This document shows, piece by piece, positions 16,377 to 24,273 of a stretch of DNA of 64,000 bases. Below the pieces are notes generated by a model that saw nothing but the letters and a program-made list of their open reading frames with translations, had not been told where the DNA came from and searched no databases. The stretch covers positions 372,001 to 436,000 of the forward strand of contig NZ_JAPCZF010000003.1 in NCBI RefSeq assembly GCF_025938095.1. Reading direction: 5' to 3'. Position numbers and translations under genes: made by a program. Position 1 is the stretch's first letter. Each line of letters starts with the position of its first letter. This DNA is from Novosphingobium sp. JCM 18896 (lineage in GTDB: Bacteria > Pseudomonadota > Alphaproteobacteria > Sphingomonadales > Sphingomonadaceae).

Positions 16377-16691
16377 CTAGCTGCCGGCTTCGCGGCACTT
16401 CATCTCGATCACGCGGCGCGCGAGCGTGCTGACCGTGCCGCCCTCGCGGCGAATCTCGGCGTCGATGCAGCGCTGGTCGGGCGTGCGATCGTCGGGCTTC
16501 TGCGCGCGCAGCCGGCGATCGAATTCGGCGATGTCGGCCTGTTCCTGTGCGGAGAGCTGGCCGATCTGCTTGGTGCCGGCGAGCACGGCCTGGTAATTGA
16601 TCCGCGCTTGGGCGGTCCGATCCTGTGCGATCGCGGCGGTGCTCGACAGAAGAGCGCCCAGGATCATCGCGGCTTGCAGCGATCTGGTCAT
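16377..16691 (-). CDS. small secreted hypothetical protein in the ppk-ppx operon
   Basis: A 104-residue protein with a clear signal peptide (LQAAMILGALLSSTAAIAQ), so it is exported. The mature part is charged and helical (QLSAQEQADIAEFDRRLRAQ) with two cysteines, in DQRCIDAE and EMKCREAGS, that could form a disulfide. It starts nine bases after the ppx stop in the same direction and is therefore very likely the last gene of the polyphosphate operon. I do not recognise a family. Confidence 0.7.
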   Translation of the reverse strand: MTRSLQAAMILGALLSSTAAIAQDRTAQARINYQAVLAGTKQIGQLSAQEQADIAEFDRRLRAQKPDDRTPDQRCIDAEIRREGGTVSTLARRVIEMKCREAGS

Positions 16692-16700
16692 TGCGCCGTT

Positions 16701-18197
16701 CTAGCCCGTGGTCACGACGTTTGCGAGTTTCGTCGCGGGTTCGACTTCGAGCCAGTTGGCGAGCAGCCGCAGGTCCTTGTCCACGCCCTCGGTGTAGAGC
16801 GGCCGAACCGGGGCGCCGACCGTGAGCACGAGCTTGCCGTCGGCGAGGTCGAGCGAGCTGTGCGTCAGCGACTGGGCGATGCAGCCGCTGAATTTGCGGC
16901 AGAGGCGCGTGGCCAGGCCCCAGGTCACGGCTTCGCGCAGGTCGGCCGCCGAGGCCAGGCGCAGGTATTCGTCGGGAAAGGTCGTGCGGCCGGTGTTGGC
17001 GATCGCCGCCACAGCCAGGATCGCGCGCTCGCGGTCGCCGATGCCGATCCAGCGCTTGCGCAGCGCCCAGTCCATCGCCTGCTCCATGCGCAGGTTGGGC
17101 TCGATCCGCTGCGCGGCGAGTGCCAGCAGGGTCGCGGCGAGGCGCAGGCGCTCGTGGCCGGGCTCGGTCGTGGCGCAGACCTCGGCGGTCCAGCCCGCGA
17201 CCATGGTTCCCGAGGACGGCGAGACGTCGAGCGTTTCGGCGAAGGCCGTGACCGCCGCGAGCATCGGGTCCTGCGCCTGGACCCCGGGGCTCATGCGGCG
17301 GAACAGCAGGCCTTCGCGCAGGCCCCAGGCCGAGAAGACCAGGCTGGCCGGCTTGATCTCGTTGGCCAGCACGCAGAGCAGTGCGGCCGCGTCGGGTAAC
17401 GAGGCGAGACGCGAGGCCGAGATGCGCGGGACGTCGCCCTTGATCTTGGCGGCGGTGACCTCGCGGAAGATGCGGATCGCGGTCTCGGTATCGACCTCCC
17501 AACCGTGCGGGTCGTCGAGCGGCCAGTCGAGCTTGGCCATGGCGTAGCGTGCCAGCGCGCGCCACGAGCCGCCGACCAGATACATCGGCATGCCCGCGCC
17601 TTCCGACCAGTCTGCCGCCTTCAGCGCCTTGCGCACGCGTGCCGCGAATTTCTGCGCGCCGGTCGCGCGCAGGGCTTCGAGCCGCAGGGTGCCGAAAGGC
17701 ATGGTGATGCCGTGGCGCGCGGTCTTGCCGTCGATCTCGGTCAATTCCAGGCTGCCACCGCCGAGATCGGCGACCACGCCCTTGGCGCCGGGGAAGGCGG
17801 CCATGACGCCGTGGGCGCTGGCCGTGGCCTCTTCCTCGCCCGAGAGCAGGCGCGGGCTGAGCCCCAGGGCCTCGACCGCGGCGAGGAATTCGGCGCCGTT
17901 GCTGGCATCGCGCGCGGCCGCGGTGGCGACGGTCTCGATATCGGTGATGCCCATCAGCCTGAGCAGCGCGGCATAGCGGCCGAGCGCGGCCAGCGCGGTC
18001 TTCATCGCCTTGTCCGAAAGCTCGCCGGTCTCGCCCATGGCCTTGCCCAGCTTGGCCGTGACCTTTTCGTTGAGCAGCACCGTCGGTGCGCGGGGCGGGC
18101 CGCCGTAGACGACGACGCGCACCGAGTTCGAGCCGATATCGATGATCGCGTGACGATCGTTCATGGAAGTGCCGGTGATGCGCTTTGACTCGAACAT
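16701..18197 (-). CDS. ppx: exopolyphosphatase / Ppx-GppA phosphatase
   Basis: A 498-residue member of the Ppx/GppA family (ASKHA fold) that removes terminal phosphate from polyphosphate or hydrolyses pppGpp. Key stretches: IIDIGSNSVRVVVY near the N-terminus, the catalytic Glu region LSGEEEATASAHGV, and the phosphate loop GVVADLGGGSLELTEI. The C-terminal half is the HD-like extension (LAATLLALAAQRIEP) found in long Ppx. The start at 18197 is 13 bases after the ppk stop; an ATG at 18164 is an alternative. Placement directly after ppk is the classical arrangement and supports exopolyphosphatase rather than GppA. Confidence 0.85.
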   Translation of the reverse strand: MFESKRITGTSMNDRHAIIDIGSNSVRVVVYGGPPRAPTVLLNEKVTAKLGKAMGETGELSDKAMKTALAALGRYAALLRLMGITDIETVATAAARDASNGAEFLAAVEALGLSPRLLSGEEEATASAHGVMAAFPGAKGVVADLGGGSLELTEIDGKTARHGITMPFGTLRLEALRATGAQKFAARVRKALKAADWSEGAGMPMYLVGGSWRALARYAMAKLDWPLDDPHGWEVDTETAIRIFREVTAAKIKGDVPRISASRLASLPDAAALLCVLANEIKPASLVFSAWGLREGLLFRRMSPGVQAQDPMLAAVTAFAETLDVSPSSGTMVAGWTAEVCATTEPGHERLRLAATLLALAAQRIEPNLRMEQAMDWALRKRWIGIGDRERAILAVAAIANTGRTTFPDEYLRLASAADLREAVTWGLATRLCRKFSGCIAQSLTHSSLDLADGKLVLTVGAPVRPLYTEGVDKDLRLLANWLEVEPATKLANVVTTG

Positions 18198-18210
18198 TGC
18201 GTCGGCCCCG

Positions 18211-20400
18211 TCACACGTTCCCCCGGCGCAAGGCAAGCTTGGGAACCTTGCGTCCACTGGTAAGTGCCGCGCCCCGGCCCGAAAGCGAGGGGTTGGTCAT
18301 GAAGTAACGATGGAGGTTGAACGGGGTTTCGCCCTTTTCCATCCGGCTCCACGATCCGTCGGGGGCCAGCAGCCACGACTGTTCGGTATCGAGCAGGTTG
18401 GCGAGCATGACCTGGCTCAGCACTTGGTCGTGGACCGTGCGGTTGCGGATCGGCACGAGCAGTTCGACGCGCCGGTCGAGATTGCGGCTCATGCCGTCGG
18501 CCGAAGTGATGAACACCTGCGCGCGGCGATTGGGCAGTTCGGCGCCATTGGCGAAGGCCCAGATGCGGCTGTGCTCAAGGAAGCGGCCGATGATCGACTT
18601 GACCGTGATGTTCTCCGACAGGCCGAGGATGCCCGGACGCAGGCAGCAGATGCCGCGCACCACCAGAGTGATCTTCACCCCCGCCTGGCTGGCGTCGTAG
18701 AGCCGGTTGATCAGCTTCGAATCGGTCAGCGAATTGAGCTTGGCCCAGACCGCCGCGGGCTTGCCGGCCCCGGCATTGGCGATCTCGCGGTCGATGCAGT
18801 CGTAGAGCCTCTCGCGTAGGAAGATCGGCGAGATCGCCAGCATCTCAAGCTTCTGTGGTTCGACATAGCCGGTGATGAAGTTGAACAGCTTGCCCGCGTC
18901 GCGGCCGAACTTGGGATCGGCGGTGAAGAACGACAGGTCGGTGTAAACGCGTGCGGTGATCGGGTGGTAGTTGCCCGTACCGAAGTGGCAATAGGTGCGA
19001 TAGGCGCCGCCCTCGCGCCGTACGACCATCGAGACCTTGGCGTGGGTCTTCCAGTCGACGAAGCCGTAGATCACCTGGACCCCGGCGCGTTCGAGCTGGC
19101 TGGCCCAGAACAGGTTCTGCTCCTCGTCGAACCGCGCCTTGAGCTCGACCACGGCGGTGACGGACTTGCCCGCCTCGGCCGCGGCGATCAGCGCGGCGAT
19201 CACCGAGGACTGGTTGCCCGCGCGGTAGAGCGTCTGCTTGATCGCGACGACGTCGGGGTCCGAAGCCGCCTGGCGCAGGAAGTCGACCACCACCTCGAAG
19301 CTCTCGTAGGGGTGGTGGACGACGATGTCCTTCTCGCGGATCGAGGCGAAGCAGTCGCCGTCGTGCTCGAGCACGCGCTCGGGATAGCGGGGGGTATAGG
19401 GTTCGAACTTGAGCTCGGGGCGGTCCTCGTCGACGATCTTGGACAGGCCGCCGAAGCCGATCAGCCCGCCGGTCTTGATCACGATCGCCTTGTCGAGGCC
19501 GAGCTGGTTGCGCAGCAGCGCCTCGGCCGCGGGCTCGAACTCGCCCTGGAGCTGGAGCATGATGACCATGCCGCGCCGGCGCCGCTGGATCGCGGTGCGA
19601 TAGTAGCGGACGAGGTCTTCGGCATCCTCCTCGATCTCGATGTCGCTGTCGCGCAGGATGCGGAACACGCCGTGGCCGAGCGCGCGGAAGCCGGGGAACA
19701 GCACCTCGGCGTTCTGGCAGATCAGGTCCTCGACCGAGATGTAGGTCGCCTCTTCACCGGGCAGCCGGATGAAGCGCGGCAGTGCCGAGGGAATCAGCAC
19801 CATCTCCATCAGCTCTTCGCCGTCGGCGACGCGGTTGAGCGCGAAGAGGATGCCCATTCCCTGGTTGGCGACGAAGGGGAAGGGGTGCGCGGGGTCGATC
19901 GCCTGCGGCGTGATCACCGGCATGATGTGTTCGAGGAAATAGTCCTTGAGCCAGCGCGCGTGGCCGTGGCCGTGGTCGCGCGTCTTGCCGGTCTTGCTGT
20001 CACCGACGATGGTGATGCCGCATTCGGCGAGCTGGCCCTGGAGGATGTCCCAGGCAGCCTGCTGCTGCAGCTCGATCGCGATCACCGCCTCGCGGATCGC
20101 CGCGAGCTGCTGCGACGGGGTCAGGCCGTCGATCGAGGTTTCCTCGATCTGGCGGCGAATCTGGCCGGCGAGACCGGCGACGCGGACCATGAGGAATTCG
20201 TCGAGATTGCTGCCCGAGATCGATAGGAAGCGCAGCCGTTCGAGCACCGGATAGTCGGGATTGCCCGCCTCGGCGAGCACGCGCTGGTTGAACGACAGCC
20301 ACGAGAGTTCGCGATTGAAGAAACGCGGCTCACCCACCGCCAGCGGGCTGCCACCCGCCTGAACCGCCTCCGTAGTCATCATGTCCCCGACAGCAAGCAT
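18211..20400 (-). CDS. ppk1: polyphosphate kinase 1
   Basis: A 729-residue PPK1 that reversibly polymerises ATP gamma-phosphate into polyphosphate. The N domain has FFNRELSWLSFNQRVLAEA, the head domain LDEFLMVRVAGL, and the catalytic C domains the autophosphorylated-His loop CHFGTGNYHP and RGICCLRPGI. Length is close to the family norm (about 690-730). The start at 20400 follows GGAG by eight bases; ATGs at 20382 and 20379 are alternatives. It is followed by ppx and a small secreted protein. A Pho-like box lies 28 bp upstream, in line with Pho control of ppk in enterobacteria. Confidence 0.93.
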   Translation of the reverse strand: MLAVGDMMTTEAVQAGGSPLAVGEPRFFNRELSWLSFNQRVLAEAGNPDYPVLERLRFLSISGSNLDEFLMVRVAGLAGQIRRQIEETSIDGLTPSQQLAAIREAVIAIELQQQAAWDILQGQLAECGITIVGDSKTGKTRDHGHGHARWLKDYFLEHIMPVITPQAIDPAHPFPFVANQGMGILFALNRVADGEELMEMVLIPSALPRFIRLPGEEATYISVEDLICQNAEVLFPGFRALGHGVFRILRDSDIEIEEDAEDLVRYYRTAIQRRRRGMVIMLQLQGEFEPAAEALLRNQLGLDKAIVIKTGGLIGFGGLSKIVDEDRPELKFEPYTPRYPERVLEHDGDCFASIREKDIVVHHPYESFEVVVDFLRQAASDPDVVAIKQTLYRAGNQSSVIAALIAAAEAGKSVTAVVELKARFDEEQNLFWASQLERAGVQVIYGFVDWKTHAKVSMVVRREGGAYRTYCHFGTGNYHPITARVYTDLSFFTADPKFGRDAGKLFNFITGYVEPQKLEMLAISPIFLRERLYDCIDREIANAGAGKPAAVWAKLNSLTDSKLINRLYDASQAGVKITLVVRGICCLRPGILGLSENITVKSIIGRFLEHSRIWAFANGAELPNRRAQVFITSADGMSRNLDRRVELLVPIRNRTVHDQVLSQVMLANLLDTEQSWLLAPDGSWSRMEKGETPFNLHRYFMTNPSLSGRGAALTSGRKVPKLALRRGNV

Positions 20401-20428
20401 CCGATCGGCTCCGCAATCCGCCGCGCAT

Positions 20429-20446
20429 GTTACAGCGGCATGACAG
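20429..20446 (-). promoter_or_regulatory. Pho-box-like site before ppk
   Basis: Read toward ppk, CTGTCATGCCGCTGTAAC has a perfect CTGTCAT half-site and, 11 bp on, CTGTAAC; only the spacer is GC-rich rather than AT-rich (about 13 of 18 matches). It ends 28 bp before the chosen ppk start, within the 94-bp gap to the DUF1989 gene. Confidence 0.5.
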
Positions 20447-20494
20447 TCTTGCGGCAAAGCTCCGCCGCAGGAAGAGCGGCGAGTGTAACCATGG

Positions 20495-21082
20495 TCAGCG
20501 CTCGATGCGATAGTCGATCGGCTTGAAACTGCCGCCGTTGCTCGCATAGGCGGAGCAGGCGGTCAGGCCGATGATCAAGTCCTCCTCGGCGCGAAAGGTC
20601 ACGCTGTCGCCGGGCTTGCCCGGCGGGGGCAGGACTTCGATCCTGCCGTCGGCGGCGACCGGCACGTTCATGAAGCAGTTGAACGCCACCGGGATGCTGT
20701 CGGGCTCGATTCCCCAGGGCGCCAGCGCTTCGGCCAGGTTGCCGAAGCAGCCGCGGTGGACGGGCTTGTCGGGATAGAAGTGGCGGAAGGTATCCGCGCT
20801 GCAAGGCGTCAGCAGGAAATCGTGGCAGCCGACAGTATCGGCCTCGATCGTCAGCAACACGCGGCTGCGGTTCGACCAGAGGCGATTACCCGTGGTGAGC
20901 CGGATCGTCTCCTCATAGTCGAGCGTGCGACCGTTGCTGAGAACCTCGCGCACGTCGTGGCGACCGAAAGCCAGCAGGTCGGCCACCTGGCAGCCTTCGG
21001 GATCGATCACCACCAGTCTTTCGCCCTTGGCCAGTTCGAAGGCGACGCCCGAGCGCGGCGGGATGCGGCCCTCATCACTCAC
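20495..21082 (-). CDS. DUF1989 / urea carboxylase-associated family protein
   Basis: A 195-residue DUF1989 protein. Typical marks are LVVIDPEGCQVADLLAF, GNRLWSNRSRVLLTIEADTVG, CHDFLLTPC, FNCFMNVPV and the closing GLTACSAYASNGGSFKPI with conserved Cys, Asn and His that suggest a metal site. The family is found with urea carboxylase and guanidine-degrading genes. The start is a GTG overlapping the stop of the YqcI-type gene (GTGA), so the two are translationally coupled. A role in guanidino or carboxyguanidine nitrogen chemistry is inferred from association only. Confidence 0.82.
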   Translation of the reverse strand: MSDEGRIPPRSGVAFELAKGERLVVIDPEGCQVADLLAFGRHDVREVLSNGRTLDYEETIRLTTGNRLWSNRSRVLLTIEADTVGCHDFLLTPCSADTFRHFYPDKPVHRGCFGNLAEALAPWGIEPDSIPVAFNCFMNVPVAADGRIEVLPPPGKPGDSVTFRAEEDLIIGLTACSAYASNGGSFKPIDYRIER

Positions 21083-21765
21083 GCGTCTTCGCTCCGCGGA
21101 TCGCGGAACGGACAGCGCCAGCCGTCCTCGACCGCCCGGCCGCTGTATTGCGCGGCCTCGCTGACCTCGCCGTGGCGTGCGAGCATCGGGTTGATCGAAC
21201 CGGCAAGGTCGACGTCGCGATCGAGGATCGTCTCGCGGATGCGCTCGTAACGACCCTCGGCGCGCAATTGCTCGAACTGGTCGTGCAGGTTGAACACCAA
21301 GGTCGGCCGCGCGAAGCGCCGGGCCGGGCGGCTGGCGTTGGGGTGAAGGCCGACCACAAAGAAGGCCTCGCCGCCGAAGCTCAGCGAGAAATGCGGATCC
21401 TCGGGATCGTGGCTGACGCGTTCGTCATAGGGCTGCGCGAGCCAGGCGTCCTTGTCGGCCAGCGACTGCACGCGTTTCCACAGCGCTTCCTCGAAATCGT
21501 GTTCCGACAGGTTATCCGGACCGGCGAAGATAAAGGCGATCGAGCGGAACAGGCCGGGGTTCTTGCGATAGTCCTTGGCCCAGGCGAGCAGTTCGCGGTG
21601 AATCTTCACGTCGTCCCAGCCGCTGACGATCGACCAGCAGCCGACGGTCTTGAGCGTGCCGCGCGACAGCGCGGATTTCGCGCCCACGCAAGGAAAGGCG
21701 CTATCGCGGACGAAATGCTCGAAGGCATCCTTCAGGCGCTGGTCTTCCAGCTCGTCGACAAGCAT
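21079..21765 (-). CDS. YqcI/YcgG-family protein (GntA-like haem hydroxylase family)
   Basis: A 228-residue member of the YqcI/YcgG family. Conserved stretches are FPCVGAKSALSRGTLKTVGC, AFIFAGPDNLSEHDFEEALW, SHDPEDPHFSLSFGGEAFFV and the C-terminal GWRCPFRDPRSEDA. A member of the family, GntA, is a haem-dependent N-hydroxylase or homoarginine/arginine-type hydroxylase in guanitoxin synthesis. There is no signal peptide, so it is cytoplasmic. It is the first gene of a two-gene unit with DUF1989 and has a 196-bp gap upstream to the divergent MFS gene. An N-hydroxylation or guanidino-oxidation role is inference. Confidence 0.78.
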   Translation of the reverse strand: MLVDELEDQRLKDAFEHFVRDSAFPCVGAKSALSRGTLKTVGCWSIVSGWDDVKIHRELLAWAKDYRKNPGLFRSIAFIFAGPDNLSEHDFEEALWKRVQSLADKDAWLAQPYDERVSHDPEDPHFSLSFGGEAFFVVGLHPNASRPARRFARPTLVFNLHDQFEQLRAEGRYERIRETILDRDVDLAGSINPMLARHGEVSEAAQYSGRAVEDGWRCPFRDPRSEDA

Positions 21766-21961
21766 GGGATCGGTATCTCCGGGAAATTCAGGGCATTATG
21801 CGGTGGCCTCTGTCGAATGACGGGCAGCATGAATGGTTCCCGAAAGCCGGGTGAGCCGTGGTGCCGGGCGTGCCGCTTGATCGATCGTCCAAGCCTGCCG
21901 GCACGGCGTTGACCTTCGCGCAGCTTTTGCCCCAAGGCCGAACGAAAGATTGGGGCAGGAT

Positions 21962-23356
21962 ATGCAGGACAGGCCTTCAGCGGAGCATGCCGCCTCCGTG
22001 CCACCGTTTGCCGACGGATTGGCCGTGCCGCGCCGTTATGCCGCGGTCGTCGCGGTGTCGCTGGGCACGATGATCGGCGTGATCGATACCGGCAGCCTCA
22101 ACATCGCCTTGCCCACGCTCGCGCAGGAGTTGCAGGTCGCACCCTCGTCGGTGGTGACGCTCGTCACCGCCTACCAGCTCGTGCTGATCATGACCGTGCT
22201 GCCGCTCTCGGCGCTGGGTGATCGGCTCGGTCATCGCCGGCTCTACCAGTATGGCCAGGCGCTCTACCTCGCGGCGACCTTGCTCTGCTTCGTCGCGCAC
22301 AGCCTCTCCGCGCTGGTCGCCATCCGCGTCGCCCAGGCGCTCGGCGCAGCCGCGACCGCAAGCGTCGCTTCGGCGATGATCCGGCAGATCTATCCGCAGG
22401 CGCGGCTGGGGCGCGGCATGGCGCTCAATACGATGCTGGCGACCCTGGCCTCGACGATCGCACCCAGCCTCGGCGGCCTGATCCTGTCACACGCGCGCTG
22501 GCCGTGGCTCTTCGCGATATGTCTGCCGATGGGGGCGATCTCGCTGCTGATCGGGGGCAGGGCGCTGCCCGATCCCGTGCGCCACGCGGGGCGCTACGAC
22601 CTGCTGGCGGCGTTGCTCTGCGCCGCGACCTTCGGTCTCGCCGTGGTCGGGATGGAGACGGCGGTTCACGGCGTGCCGTTGCTGATAACCGCGGCACTGC
22701 TGATCGCGGCGATCGTCATCGGCACGGCTTTCGTCCGGCGCGAGGCGCGACAGGAACATCCGGTCTTTCCCGTCGATCTCCTGCGCGACCGGCAGATCGC
22801 GCTGTCCTCGCTGGCGGGGCTCATGGGATCGATCGCGACGATGATCGTGATGATCACCCTGCCGTTCCGGCTGCAGCAGGAATTTCACTACACGCCGACC
22901 GAAGCGGGGCTGGTCTATGCGGCCTGGCCGATGGCGCTGGTCCTGTTCGCGCCGGTATCGGGGATCCTGTCCGATCGCTTTCGGCCCGGGTTGCTGGGCG
23001 TGGTCGGCACGGTGCTGGGCGTGACGGGTATGGTCCTGCTGGCCCATCTGCCCGCGCATCCGCAGCACATCGACATCATGTGGCGGCTGGTGGTCATCTC
23101 CGCCGGATCGGGCACTTTCTTCGCGCCCAATGCCCGCCAGATCATCTTCGCCGCACCGATGGTGCGCGCGGCGGCGGCGGGCGGGCTGACGCAGACCACG
23201 CGCATGACCGGTCAGGTCGTCGGCGCGACGGTCACCGCCGGCCTGCTCGCGCTGGGCCTCGGCGCCGGCGCCACGCCGTCGCTGGTCGCGGCGGCGCTGT
23301 TCTCGATCAGCGGGTTGTGCTGTCTCGTGCTCCTGGGCTTGCGGCCCAGGTCCTAG
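21962..23356 (+). CDS. MFS transporter, DHA2 (14-TM) drug-efflux type
   Basis: A 464-residue major facilitator of the EmrB/QacA (DHA2) type. Motif D1-like VIDTGSLNIALPTLAQEL occurs in TM1, motif A LSALGDRLGHRRLYQ in the loop after TM2, and motif C-like TIAPSLGGLI in TM5. About 14 hydrophobic segments can be counted. The start at 21962 has GGGG a few bases upstream. DHA2 pumps export drugs, dyes and bile-like amphiphiles by proton antiport. The gene is divergent from the YqcI/DUF1989 pair, so it may export a product or toxic substrate of that pathway, but this is speculative. Confidence 0.85.
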   Translation: MQDRPSAEHAASVPPFADGLAVPRRYAAVVAVSLGTMIGVIDTGSLNIALPTLAQELQVAPSSVVTLVTAYQLVLIMTVLPLSALGDRLGHRRLYQYGQALYLAATLLCFVAHSLSALVAIRVAQALGAAATASVASAMIRQIYPQARLGRGMALNTMLATLASTIAPSLGGLILSHARWPWLFAICLPMGAISLLIGGRALPDPVRHAGRYDLLAALLCAATFGLAVVGMETAVHGVPLLITAALLIAAIVIGTAFVRREARQEHPVFPVDLLRDRQIALSSLAGLMGSIATMIVMITLPFRLQQEFHYTPTEAGLVYAAWPMALVLFAPVSGILSDRFRPGLLGVVGTVLGVTGMVLLAHLPAHPQHIDIMWRLVVISAGSGTFFAPNARQIIFAAPMVRAAAAGGLTQTTRMTGQVVGATVTAGLLALGLGAGATPSLVAAALFSISGLCCLVLLGLRPRS

Positions 23357-23432
23357 CCCGCGTGGACAAATCCAGAGCGGCAGGAAACGCCGACTTTGCA
23401 GCCATCTGAAAGGCAATCACTTCATCCCAATA

Positions 23433-23538
23433 CCCGTCATCCCCGCGAAGGCGGGGATCCATCGCCCGCTCTCGCATCGAACCGCGGTGCAGGATGAAAG
23501 CTCCGGAGATGGATCCCCGCTTTCGCGGGGATGACGGG
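23433..23538. repeat. REP-like large palindrome (family 1)
   Basis: Two 31-base arms, CCCGTCATCCCCGCGAAGGC at the start of the left arm and its near-perfect inverse on the right (23508-23538), enclose about 44 bases. Each arm has its own inner hairpin (CCCCGCgaagGCGGGG and CCCCGCtttcGCGGGG). It lies in the gap between convergent genes, typical of interspersed REP/MITE-like elements in sphingomonads. Confidence 0.8.
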
Positions 23539-23556
23539 GTGAGGGGGCGTGCTGGG

Positions 23557-23600
23557 ATCTTCGACAAGCTCAGACCGAGCGGGTGTGGAGGTCTAAAGGC
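23557..23600. repeat. short interspersed repeat fragment (family 2)
   Basis: The segment with CTTCGACAAGCTCAGACCG followed by AGCGGGTG resembles a well-known sphingomonad intergenic repeat unit. I recognise it from general experience, and only one copy is visible here. Confidence 0.4.
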
Positions 23601-23668
23601 GCGAACTTTAGCGGTCGTAAGGCGCGATCGCTGACGGCATCGACAGCCGAAGTGTATCACATACTCTC

Positions 23669-23756
23669 CGTCGCCCCGGGCTTGACCCGGGGCCCCGCTG
23701 TTCTTCAGCGCGGCGGTGCGACAAAGCGGGACCCCGGGTCAAGCCCGGGGTGACGG
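23669..23756. repeat. REP-like large palindrome (family 3)
   Basis: The left arm, beginning CGTCGCCCCGGGCTTGACCC, and the right arm (23725-23756) are inverse copies with about two mismatches over 31 bases and a 25-base loop. Internal CCCGGG palindromes are present. With the other repeats it fills most of the 500-bp gap 23357-23856, where I see no gene. Confidence 0.8.
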
Positions 23757-23856
23757 GTGAGGAATGGTGGAGATTCCACCTTTCAGAGTAAAACCCGCCG
23801 TTCCGCTCCCCAGACCGGCCATCCTCTGGAACGCTGAATTTGTCCGCGCTGCCCAG

Positions 23857-24273
23857 TCAGCCTTCGCGCTCGAATACCGGCAGCTTGAACGGCCCGGCCG
23901 AATCTTCGGCCTCGATGAAGCTTAACGTCACCGGCATGTCGGCCGAGAGGTCCTGCCAGCCGAAGCCCTGGGGATTGCTCATGAACAGCGGGCCTTCCGC
24001 GAGCTCGACGAGGATCGTGTCGTAGGGCACCGGCATCAGGCCGCGGTAGTAGTCACGCTCGAAGGTCGTCCAGCTCACCACCTTGCCGCGGCCCGACATG
24101 CGATCCCAGGCGAAGCCTTTCTCACCGCAGTTCTCGCACTTCTGCACCACCGGCCAGTGGACGTGGTCGCAGCTTTCGCACTTCTGCAGCCGCAGTTCGC
24201 CCTTGCCGCAATAGTCCCAGAAGGTGTCGTGGTGGCGGCCGAGCGTGCGATCGGGTCTTTTCTCGGCGGCCAT
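23857..24273 (-). CDS. DUF35 OB-fold/zinc-ribbon protein, thiolase partner
   Basis: A 138-residue DUF35 protein. The N-terminal helix is followed by a rubredoxin-like zinc ribbon with two CxxC pairs in KCESCDHVHWPVVQKCENCG, then an OB fold (KVVSWTTFERDYYRGLMPVP to NPQGFGWQDL). It starts on the last base of the thiolase-like stop (TGATG), so the pair is coupled. DUF35 proteins such as ChsH2 form obligate complexes with thiolase-fold aldolases or transferases such as Ltp2. It is therefore probably the partner of the upstream gene product. Confidence 0.85.
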   Translation of the reverse strand: MAAEKRPDRTLGRHHDTFWDYCGKGELRLQKCESCDHVHWPVVQKCENCGEKGFAWDRMSGRGKVVSWTTFERDYYRGLMPVPYDTILVELAEGPLFMSNPQGFGWQDLSADMPVTLSFIEAEDSAGPFKLPVFEREG

